Source of the DNA: JBJELF01 sp051879015
GTDB lineage: Bacteria > Bacillota > Clostridia > Lachnospirales > Lachnospiraceae
DNA length: 11,866 nt
Reading direction: 5' to 3'
Assembly: GCA_051879015.1 (NCBI GenBank)
Contig: JBJELF010000100.1
Span: 1 to 11,866, forward strand
Positions 1-6,431 of this stretch are shown here, in pieces. Each line of letters opens with the position of its first letter. Within the stretch, counting starts at the first letter, position 1. Below the pieces are notes generated by a model. The model was given only the letters and a program-made list of their open reading frames with translations, did not search any database and was not told where the DNA came from. The position numbers were made by a program, and so were the translations under genes.

Positions 1-1526
1 GTTGCTGGTGGCTTTCCGGTGCAATCGTACATAACGCGATTAACCCCCTTAACCTCATTGACAACACGATTTGTTACTTTGCTTAGCACTTCCCATGGAA
101 TCTGTGCTGCCTCAGCGGTCATGAAATCGGAGGTATTGACTGCTCTCAGGGCAATGGCATAATCATAGGTTCTGAAGTCTCCCATGACACCAACGGATCT
201 CATATTGGTCAACGCTGCAAAATACTGACCGAGTCCCTTATCTACACCTGCTTTTGCAATTTCCTCGCGGTAAATCGCATCCGCCTCCTGGACTATCTTA
301 ACCTTTTCCTCAGTTACTTCACCGATGATACGGATTCCAAGTCCTGGACCTGGGAATGGCTGACGATATACCAAGTATTCTGGGATTCCCAATTCCAAAC
401 CAGCCTTGCGAACTTCATCCTTAAAGAGCATACGAAGTGGCTCGACAATTTCCTTGAAATCAACTACGTCTGGAAGTCCTCCTACATTATGATGGGACTT
501 GATGGTTGCTGATTTTCCAAGACCAGATTCAATCACATCTGGATAGATAGTTCCCTGCGCCAGGAAGTCTACCGCTCCAATCTTTTTTGCTTCTTCTTCA
601 AAGACACGGATAAACTCTTCGCCGATAATCTTTCTCTTCGCCTCTGGTTCTTCCACACCCTTCAATTTATCATAATAACGCTGCTGTGCATTGACACGGA
701 TAAAATTCAGCTCGTAAGGACCATCTGGACCAAATACTGCCTCAACTTCATCCCCTTCATTCTTACGGAGCAAACCATGATCTACAAAGACACAGGTCAG
801 CTGTTTTCCAACTGCCTTAGACAGTAATACGGCTGCTACAGAAGAATCTACACCACCGGACAGGGCACACAACACTTTTCCATCGCCAATCTTCTCACGC
901 AGCTGCTGAATAGTTGTCTCCACAAAGGAGGACATCTTCCAGTCTCCGCTGCAGCCACAAACCTTGTATACAAAATTGGAGAGCATCTTCATACCTTCCT
1001 GAGTATGCATTACCTCTGGATGGAACTGAGTTGCATAGAGCTTCTTTTCTGGACATTCCATTGCAGCCACTGGACAAACAGGTGTGCTTGCCACAGCCTT
1101 GAAACCTTCGGGCACTGCTGAAATATAGTCGGTATGACTCATCCAACAAATGGTTTTCTCCGATACGCCGTCAAATAGAATTGAATTAACATCCACTTGT
1201 ACTTCCGTGCGGCCATATTCGCTGACTGGAGCAGTCTTAACTTCACCACCCAACATGTAAGACATCAGCTGAGAACCATAACAGATACCCAAAATTGGAA
1301 TACCTAGCTCAAAAATCTCCTTTGGACAATGAGGAGAGGCTTCATCATACACACTGTTTGGTCCACCAGTAAAAATAATTCCCTTCGGAGCCATCTTTTT
1401 TATTTCTTCCAAGCTCATCTGATAAGGCTTTACTTCACAATAAACATTACATTCTCTGACTCTTCTGGCAATCAGCTGATTATACTGTCCACCGAAGTCC
1501 AATACAATAACTAGTTCTTTATCCAC
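1..1526 (-). CDS. guaA: GMP synthase (glutamine-hydrolysing), 3' end cut by window edge
   Basis: Converts XMP to GMP using ATP and glutamine, the last step of de novo GMP synthesis in the cytosol. The frame opens with GTG at 1524-1526, preceded at 7 nt by GGAGGA; no ATG start fits as well. The N-terminal class I glutamine amidotransferase domain has nucleophile Cys82 in GICYG, and His169 and Glu171 in QFHPEV complete the triad. The ATP-pyrophosphatase P-loop SGGVDSS is at 223-229. Further on are the family stretches PFPGPGLGIR and KGVNRVMYD. The last readable residues are KPPA plus two bases of a Thr codon; the family normally ends KPPATIEWE or similar, so only a few codons are missing from about 512. 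It lies 44 bp after the coiled-coil gene with no terminator between, so co-transcription is possible. No purine riboswitch is visible directly upstream. Confidence 0.97.
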   Translation of the reverse strand, partial: MDKELVIVLDFGGQYNQLIARRVRECNVYCEVKPYQMSLEEIKKMAPKGIIFTGGPNSVYDEASPHCPKEIFELGIPILGICYGSQLMSYMLGGEVKTAPVSEYGRTEVQVDVNSILFDGVSEKTICWMSHTDYISAVPEGFKAVASTPVCPVAAMECPEKKLYATQFHPEVMHTQEGMKMLSNFVYKVCGCSGDWKMSSFVETTIQQLREKIGDGKVLCALSGGVDSSVAAVLLSKAVGKQLTCVFVDHGLLRKNEGDEVEAVFGPDGPYELNFIRVNAQQRYYDKLKGVEEPEAKRKIIGEEFIRVFEEEAKKIGAVDFLAQGTIYPDVIESGLGKSATIKSHHNVGGLPDVVDFKEIVEPLRMLFKDEVRKAGLELGIPEYLVYRQPFPGPGLGIRIIGEVTEEKVKIVQEADAIYREEIAKAGVDKGLGQYFAALTNMRSVGVMGDFRTYDYAIALRAVNTSDFMTAEAAQIPWEVLSKVTNRVVNEVKGVNRVMYDCTGKPPA

Positions 1527-1570
1527 TGTCTGTTCCTCCGCTTATTATACTTTATTCTTTTTCTACAGCA

Positions 1571-2257
1571 TTATTTCTTTGATTTTTCTTCATCTACATC
1601 AAAATCAATGACTTTCATGGAATCATTCTCATCAGCTGACTCTGGTTTTTCATTTTCCATCACATGATTCAGCAAATCATCAAATTTCTCTTGTGCCTCC
1701 TCTTCGTCAGCTAAAAGTACTTCCAGGATATCTTCTCCTTTGCCGTCTTCGTTCTTTTGACTACTTTCCTCATTTTCTTCATTTGGCTCTACTTCCTCAG
1801 CTACACTGTCTACGATGGAATGATCCGTTTTTATCTGTTCCTTCACATACTTGACTGCTGATTCTGCACCCTTACGAATCTTTCCATCCTCACCCATGTA
1901 ATCTTTCCAGAGTGCTTCCACCTCGGAAGACAATTCTTGATATTTCTTCTCCAGTGCAGCAATTTTCTCTTCCTTGCTCATCTCAGCATTGGCTTTCTTT
2001 AATTGCTCCAGCTTCCCTTCTATAGAATTGATGGTTTCTCCCACCTGTTCTTTTACATCCGTTTCCTTAATTTTCTTTCCGATTTTTTCTACCTGTGTCT
2101 TAACCTCACTAGTCACCTTTTGAATGGTTTCATTTTCTTGAATTTTTTGTTCTGCATTCTTGACCTTAGCAGAAATTTCAGCTTCTTTTACTTTCTTGTA
2201 AGCTGTTGTTGCCACATAATAACAAAAATCATCCAATGACATCTTATAATCCGACAT
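1571..2257 (-). CDS. Hypothetical charged coiled-coil protein
   Basis: I do not recognise this 228-residue protein. Start ATG at 2257 has GGAGGA 7 nt upstream. Residues 1-22 are mixed and mildly hydrophobic, with FCYYVATTAYKKV the only non-polar patch. Residues about 22-125 are Lys/Glu-rich and nearly free of Pro and Gly, as expected for long amphipathic helix or coiled coil (KIQENETIQKV, SSEVEALWKDYM). From about 150 to the end the chain is very acidic and low in complexity (EEVEPNEENEESSQ, LADEEEAQEKFDDLL), closing with a basic KSKK. There is no signal peptide, no convincing membrane segment, no metal-binding cluster and no catalytic motif. A cytosolic scaffold or stress-type helical protein is possible but unproven. 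It is 44 bp upstream of guaA on the same strand and 164 bp after the DUF4125 gene. Confidence 0.85.
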   Translation of the reverse strand: MSDYKMSLDDFCYYVATTAYKKVKEAEISAKVKNAEQKIQENETIQKVTSEVKTQVEKIGKKIKETDVKEQVGETINSIEGKLEQLKKANAEMSKEEKIAALEKKYQELSSEVEALWKDYMGEDGKIRKGAESAVKYVKEQIKTDHSIVDSVAEEVEPNEENEESSQKNEDGKGEDILEVLLADEEEAQEKFDDLLNHVMENEKPESADENDSMKVIDFDVDEEKSKK

Positions 2258-2289
2258 AATATCGTCCTCCTATCCATCTGGTGGTATCA

Positions 2290-2304
2290 ATATGCAAGGC
2301 ATAT
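2290..2304. repeat. 15-bp palindrome upstream of the coiled-coil gene
   Basis: ATATGC-AAG-GCATAT is a perfect inverted repeat with 6-bp arms and a 3-base centre. It ends 33 bp before the start codon of the coiled-coil gene. It could be a small operator or an mRNA hairpin. I found no good -35/-10 pair around it, so its role is open. The rest of the 164-bp gap shows nothing else convincing. Confidence 0.35.
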
Positions 2305-2421
2305 CTTTTACTTTACTTCATAACTGCCAAAATTTGCATTCTCTGCATCTCTTACTCTGCTATACAATCACTTAAATTTACACAACCTATGTTTCACAGC
2401 CCTTACTAAGTGACTTATTGA

Positions 2422-3033
2422 CTAAAACTTGCTCATAGCTGCTTCAGCCTCTGCCAAATCAGCATATCCATACTGCTTCATGACATTTTCATTAATCATT
2501 GCTGTCAAATTCTTACCTTCTTTTTCCAGCTGCTGCACGTACTCACAGTATAATTTTGCTGTCTTATCCGAATAAGTAGAAAGTTCGCCTCTCAAATAAG
2601 TCTCTGCCGAAGTATCCATCGGTGTGTCTTCACTAGTATGAATGACTCTTGCATTTCCAGATAAATGTGGATATGCCTTGTCAAATTCCTCCAGCCATTT
2701 TACTTGAATAGCAATTGCCTTCTCCTGCATAGCCAAACGCTCGGCACTTCTCTTCGGCATAATAGCTGCTAACTCTGCCTGATATTTTTCTGGTGCAGTG
2801 CTCTCCATCATGCGGGCATATTTTTCAAAAATCAAATTCCAACCCGACTGAACTGCTGCTGCTAAATCTTCCAGATAACTGTCCTTCATCTCTTCCGTCC
2901 AGCAAAAAAATTGCCCGGAACGCATAATCTGAAATGTAGTCCAGTTTTCTTGACAGCTGGCTGGACCTCCTTCATTCTGCACTAACTGAAACATCGTCCA
3001 CTCTGTCTTAATAATTCCTTCCATGGTTGTCAT
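2422..3033 (-). CDS. DUF4125 family protein
   Basis: This 203-residue protein matches my memory of the DUF4125 family, whose function is unknown. Diagnostic stretches are an N-terminal IIKTEWTMFQLVQNEGGPASCQ (EW, MF, N-GG and SCQ appear to be the core), then FQIMRSGQFFCW, and SYLEDLAAAVQSGWNLIFEK followed by YARMM, within residues 5-90. The remainder is mostly helical and ends in a charged helix. There is no signal peptide or membrane segment, so it should be cytosolic. The length is about that expected for a stand-alone family member. Its ATG overlaps the TGA of the DUF4037 gene in ATGA (3030-3033), which implies translational coupling and a shared task. I looked for a HEPN Rx4-6H RNase motif and saw none. 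The family call is good; no biochemical role can be given. Confidence 0.88.
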   Translation of the reverse strand: MTTMEGIIKTEWTMFQLVQNEGGPASCQENWTTFQIMRSGQFFCWTEEMKDSYLEDLAAAVQSGWNLIFEKYARMMESTAPEKYQAELAAIMPKRSAERLAMQEKAIAIQVKWLEEFDKAYPHLSGNARVIHTSEDTPMDTSAETYLRGELSTYSDKTAKLYCEYVQQLEKEGKNLTAMINENVMKQYGYADLAEAEAAMSKF

Positions 3034-4013
3034 AAGCGTACCCCTTCCATTAGATGCATCTGTCTGATTGTATCATCGGAAATTCGCTCCATAATTTCAT
3101 AGGCATGTGCTTCCATATAATCAGAATCACTTTCCGTCAATCCCTGCATCTTCATTTCTTCTATTATTTTGCCACAAATCCACTCAATTAACAAGACCTT
3201 TTTATCATTTGTATTTAACATTACTGTCCATTGGGCCCTCATTTCAGCTGTCCAAACCTCTTTTTGCAAAGGCAGCTCACACAGAAGCTGAATCATTGCC
3301 GCTACGTCCTGACATTTTGGCAGCGATTCCATACCATGAAACTTCCATTTATAATAAGGCATATACTTATTATTAAGCAAATAAACGGCTGCAATTGTCT
3401 GCTCTACAAACTCTGCCAAAGCCAAAGTTGCTGCCACAGTCTCTCCACGATTCATACAGCGACTGTAATTATATTGTCCTGACTGAGCCATCTTCGCCGC
3501 CCTCGCTGCCAGCTTTTTTCTTCTGACATCTTCCGGAAAATAAGAAAGCAACTGTTCCCGCTTTTTTGTAAATTCTCCTAGTGGGTCATAAAAAACAGCA
3601 CCATTGGTGGCTGTTGCCAGATATTCTTCTGATAAATCCAACCAATCCAGTTTTGTTTTTGGCATTTCACCGACAAACTGAGCATAAAAGGAATCAATCT
3701 CCATCGCACCAACTCTGCCTCCGCCCTGTCTTGTCACGTTTCGAGCAGAATATCCCATAAATGAATTGGGCAGCTGTTCATAAGCTTCCTGCAAGCGTGC
3801 TCCCACCTGTGTGAAATCTTCCTTAGTCAGCCACATACAAAACCCAGGTCCAAAATCATGGTCTGTGGATATTTCGTCATCAAATCCAAAACATTCTGAA
3901 CCATGACCAACCAAGCCAAAAGCGACACGATTTTCATAATCAGGAGCTGTCTCATGTACAAGCTGACGACCATAAGCTTCAAAATATGCTCTGCATAACT
4001 CTAATCCCTTCAT
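3030..4013 (-). CDS. DUF4037 nucleotidyltransferase-like protein
   Basis: This 327-residue protein looks like DUF4037. Residues 33-62 carry the nucleotidyltransferase-fold signature: Gly38-Ser39 at the start of the active-site helix, followed by Asp51-His-Asp53 in STDHDFG. Glu105 or Asp107 in AMEIDSF is a candidate third metal ligand, and Asp143 lies in VFYDPLGEF. Residues about 160-310 are helical, with QYNYSRC, a run LALAEFVEQTIAAVYLLN, and the aromatic patch YMPYYKW at 217-223, resembling the helical substrate-binding half of aminoglycoside nucleotidyltransferases. Transfer of a nucleotide to a protein, RNA or small molecule is therefore inferred; the substrate is unknown. The start ATG at 4013 has only a weak AGGG upstream. 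The gene is coupled to DUF4125 by ATGA and follows the oxidoreductase gene after 97 bp. A degenerate or non-catalytic NTase is less likely because both Asp residues are kept. Confidence 0.88.
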   Translation of the reverse strand: MKGLELCRAYFEAYGRQLVHETAPDYENRVAFGLVGHGSECFGFDDEISTDHDFGPGFCMWLTKEDFTQVGARLQEAYEQLPNSFMGYSARNVTRQGGGRVGAMEIDSFYAQFVGEMPKTKLDWLDLSEEYLATATNGAVFYDPLGEFTKKREQLLSYFPEDVRRKKLAARAAKMAQSGQYNYSRCMNRGETVAATLALAEFVEQTIAAVYLLNNKYMPYYKWKFHGMESLPKCQDVAAMIQLLCELPLQKEVWTAEMRAQWTVMLNTNDKKVLLIEWICGKIIEEMKMQGLTESDSDYMEAHAYEIMERISDDTIRQMHLMEGVRL

Positions 4014-4056
4014 CCTAATCCCTGCCTTTGAATGTTTGTACTTTCATTTTATTCCG

Positions 4057-4104
4057 ATGTTGGAATCAAAAGGTATTTGAACCCCTTGATGCCTACGGAT
4101 TGCT
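4057..4104. repeat. Dispersed hairpin repeat, copy A (degenerate)
   Basis: This 48-base stretch aligns without gaps to 11812-11859 with 42 identities counted by eye. The hairpin core TCAAA-AGGTA-TTTGA is kept, but the outer G/C arm pairs have decayed. The tail CCTACGGATTGCT matches CCTATGGATTGCT in copy B. It ends 6 bp from the oxidoreductase stop codon and so fills most of the oxidoreductase-DUF4037 gap. It lacks a U-tract and is not a clear terminator. Confidence 0.75.
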
Positions 4105-4110
4105 TCTACT

Positions 4111-5481
4111 TTACATACTTTCTGCAATCTTTCTGGCCACATACACACCGCTGGCGGAAGCATGAGACAGGGAATGAGTCACGCCGCTGCCATCACCGAT
4201 GATATACAGTCCCTTATAACAACTCTCTAAATCCTGTGACAGCTCCACTTCCATGTTGTAAAATTTAACCTCCACTCCATAGAGTAAAGTGTCATCATTA
4301 GCGGTACCCGGTGCAATTTTATCCAATGCATAGATCATTTCAATAATGCCATCCAAAATTCTCTTTGGCAGCACAAGGCTCAAATCTCCTGGTGTAGCAG
4401 CAAGTGTCGGCACTAACCAACCCTCTTGGATACGCTTCTCATTACTTCTGCGTCCACGCACCAAATCTCCAAAACGCTGCACAATAACACCGCCGCCTAA
4501 CATATTAGACAGCCGCGCAATGCTCTCACCATAGCCATTGCTATCTTTAAATGGATGGGAAAAATGTTTGGAAACCAACAAAGCAAAATTGGTATTCTCT
4601 GTTTGTTTCTCCGGGTCTTCGTAGCTGTGACCATTAACTGTAATAATTCCATTCGTATTTTCATTTACCACAATACCATGCGGATTCATACAGAAGGTTC
4701 GCACATTATCCTCAAATTTTTCGGTGCGGTATACAATCTTACTTTCGTACAGTTCGTCTGTCAAATGAGAGAAAATTACTGCCGGCAGTTCCACACGCAC
4801 ACCGATGTCCACACGATTAGAACTGGTGGCAATGCCCAATTCCTGACATACTCGCTCCATCCACTTGCTTCCGCTGCGGCCCACAGAGGCAATGCATTTC
4901 TCACAAGTATATCTCTCCGTCTTCGTGACAACCACAAAACCAGTCTCTGCCTTTTCGATATGTGTCACCGGAGTCTCAAAATAAAAATCTATCTTGTCCT
5001 TTAACTCTTCATATAATTGCGCCAGTACAATTAAATTAATGTCAGTTCCCAAATGCCGAACGGATGCATCTAATAGTTTTAACTTATTCTGCATGCATTT
5101 TTTCTTCAAATCTGTTCCTGTGGTGGAATACAGCTTGGTACCCTCTCCGCCATGACTCATATTGATTTTATCTACATATTCCATCAATTCAGTTGCTGTT
5201 TTCTTTCCAATGTACTCGTAAAGTGTGCCGCCAAAATCGTTAGTAATATTGTATTTTCCATCGGAGAAAGCTCCTGCCCCGCCAAAGCCACTCATAATAG
5301 AACAAGTTTTACAGCCAATACAATTCTTTATTTTATTTCCATCAATAGGACAGTGTCTCTTAGAAAGCTTATATCCTGCCTCAAACACAGCCACCTTTAA
5401 GTCTTGATTTTGCTGCATCAATTCATAAGCTGCAAAAATTCCTCCTGGACCAGCACCGATAATAATCACATCGTAATTCAT
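4111..5481 (-). CDS. NAD(P)/FAD-dependent oxidoreductase, COG2509 type
   Basis: This 456-residue cytosolic flavoprotein has an N-terminal Rossmann FAD site, IIGAGPGG, with Gly9, Gly11 and Gly14 and acidic Glu34 at the end of strand 2. Next is a family-typical segment with CPIDG (Cys44) and CIGCKTC (Cys54, Cys57, Cys60) running into GFGGAGAFSDGKYN. The C-terminus has the second FAD contact LYIIGDGSG at 425-433, then SLSHASASGVYVARKIA. This is the arrangement of the uncharacterised FAD-dependent dehydrogenase group COG2509; the substrate is unknown. The four cysteines could bind metal or act in redox, but this is inference. The start at 5481 has AAGGAG 4 nt upstream. It has its own promoter (5579-5607) after the TPR gene, and the DUF4037 gene follows. 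Its own role may be independent of the DUF pair. Confidence 0.92.
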   Translation of the reverse strand: MNYDVIIIGAGPGGIFAAYELMQQNQDLKVAVFEAGYKLSKRHCPIDGNKIKNCIGCKTCSIMSGFGGAGAFSDGKYNITNDFGGTLYEYIGKKTATELMEYVDKINMSHGGEGTKLYSTTGTDLKKKCMQNKLKLLDASVRHLGTDINLIVLAQLYEELKDKIDFYFETPVTHIEKAETGFVVVTKTERYTCEKCIASVGRSGSKWMERVCQELGIATSSNRVDIGVRVELPAVIFSHLTDELYESKIVYRTEKFEDNVRTFCMNPHGIVVNENTNGIITVNGHSYEDPEKQTENTNFALLVSKHFSHPFKDSNGYGESIARLSNMLGGGVIVQRFGDLVRGRRSNEKRIQEGWLVPTLAATPGDLSLVLPKRILDGIIEMIYALDKIAPGTANDDTLLYGVEVKFYNMEVELSQDLESCYKGLYIIGDGSGVTHSLSHASASGVYVARKIAESM

Positions 5482-5562
5482 ATATCTCCTTCTAGAACTC
5501 CCATTTCATATTTTTGTTTTAATCTCATATCCAAACTGACATGTCTCGCAATCTCTGTCTTT

Positions 5563-5599
5563 TGGGGAAATCCAATTCATTATATCATATCTTTCCCCA
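5563..5599. promoter_or_regulatory. Operator-like inverted repeat across the oxidoreductase promoter
   Basis: TGGGGAAA at 5563-5570 and TTTCCCCA at 5592-5599 are perfect 8-bp inverted arms 21 bp apart. One arm sits in the -35/-10 spacer and the other just past the expected transcription start, so the -10 lies at the centre. The arm centres are 29 bp apart, close to three helical turns, which would suit a repressor bound on one face. No regulator gene is in the window. Confidence 0.45.
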
Positions 5600-5607
5600 T
5601 AAAACAA
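5579..5607 (-). promoter_or_regulatory. Sigma-A type promoter for the oxidoreductase gene
   Basis: On the minus strand TTGTTT (5602-5607) is followed by 17 bp and a perfect TATAAT (5579-5584), with TG one base before the -10 (extended -10). The start would fall near 5572, giving a leader of about 90 nt before the ATG at 5481. Confidence 0.7.
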
Positions 5608-5684
5608 ATGTAGAATAGACCGGATGCAATACAATTATTACCAGCTCCAGCCTGTTACATAGTTTCGAGGTTGTCTGCATCATC

Positions 5685-6347
5685 CTAACGATTCAATTCC
5701 TCCCACAATTGTTTCGTAGCAGGATAATGATAATCATTTCCGTCTTCAGCTTCAAAAATTTCCAGTGCTCTTGCGCAGATTGTTTTGGCTGTCTCAAAAT
5801 CTCCCATCTTTGCGTACACTGCCGCCATATTCGTATAAGTAGTCGCCAACTCAATTTGCTTGTTTTCCATTTTGCTGATAATCGTCTCTGCTTTCTTCAA
5901 ACAATTCAATGCCTGCTGATACTCTCCCTCTTGATCAAATGCTCCACTCCAGTTATTGTATAAGCCAGCCACAAGATAATCATTCTCCTCCAACTGCTCA
6001 TCATAAATCTGTTTTACCTTTTCATAGAGGTTCAAAGCCTCCGCTGCACGCCCTCCCGCACGCAAAGCTGTTGCTTTATTGAGAAGTGTAGTCGCAAATG
6101 CCACGGTTCCCTCAAATCCACAGGAAATCATCAGCTGTTCCGCCTGATTTGCCATAGCAATTGCCTGTTCATGTTTTCCTACACTGCGATAGTATCCCAC
6201 TAATTCATTGAGCAAGGTAAGCACTGCGCTCAAATCTCCCTCATGCAGAGCTGCCTGAGTGTGATGAATCATATATTCTTCTGCTTCTTCCATTTTATCT
6301 TCCGCAAACAAAGTATCCAATCCTATCAAAATCTGGTTAATATCCAT
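5685..6347 (-). CDS. Tetratricopeptide repeat protein
   Basis: This 220-residue all-helical cytosolic protein has about four TPR units, at roughly residues 39-72, 83-117, 125-158 and 167-200. Typical positions are visible in GKHEQAIAMANQAEQL, GRAAEALNLYEKVKQIY, GEYQQALNCLKKAETI and GDFETAKTICARALEIF. The N-terminus (MDINQILIGLDTLFAEDKMEEAEEY) forms a capping helix pair. No catalytic domain, signal peptide or membrane segment is present. TPRs bind peptides or partner proteins, so a scaffold or adaptor role is likely. ATG at 6347 has AGGAG 7 nt upstream. It begins only 26 bp after the aspS terminator, so how it is transcribed is unclear. It resembles TPR proteins that I recall next to, or fused with, DUF4037/DUF4125 in Clostridia; this recollection is unchecked. 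Confidence 0.9.
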   Translation of the reverse strand: MDINQILIGLDTLFAEDKMEEAEEYMIHHTQAALHEGDLSAVLTLLNELVGYYRSVGKHEQAIAMANQAEQLMISCGFEGTVAFATTLLNKATALRAGGRAAEALNLYEKVKQIYDEQLEENDYLVAGLYNNWSGAFDQEGEYQQALNCLKKAETIISKMENKQIELATTYTNMAAVYAKMGDFETAKTICARALEIFEAEDGNDYHYPATKQLWEELNR

Positions 6348-6373
6348 AATTATTCTCCTATTCTTATCTTATC

Positions 6374-6417
6374 AAAGAAAAGAGGCTGTCACGCAGCAGT
6401 AACAACCTCCTTTCTTT
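6374..6417 (-). terminator. Rho-independent terminator of aspS
   Basis: Arms at 6374-6392 and 6399-6417 enclose a 6-base loop. Read as minus-strand RNA, all 19 positions pair, with three of them G-U. In plus-strand RNA those three become A-C mismatches, so the structure favours the minus strand. The 3' arm runs GCCTCTTTTCTTT, giving the U-rich end. It begins 14 bp after the aspS stop. Confidence 0.88.
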
Positions 6418-6431
6418 CAATCACTGATTCA

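Noticed and set aside
895..1149. Open frame overlapping guaA in another minus-strand frame, and many plus-strand frames over all ten genes
   Set aside because: They lie wholly inside or against well-supported genes, lack ribosome binding sites, and encode no recognisable family.
2422..3033. DUF4125 as a HEPN RNase partner of an MNT-like NTase
   Set aside because: No Rx4-6H motif is present. The only nearby pattern is RVIH, which has the wrong spacing.
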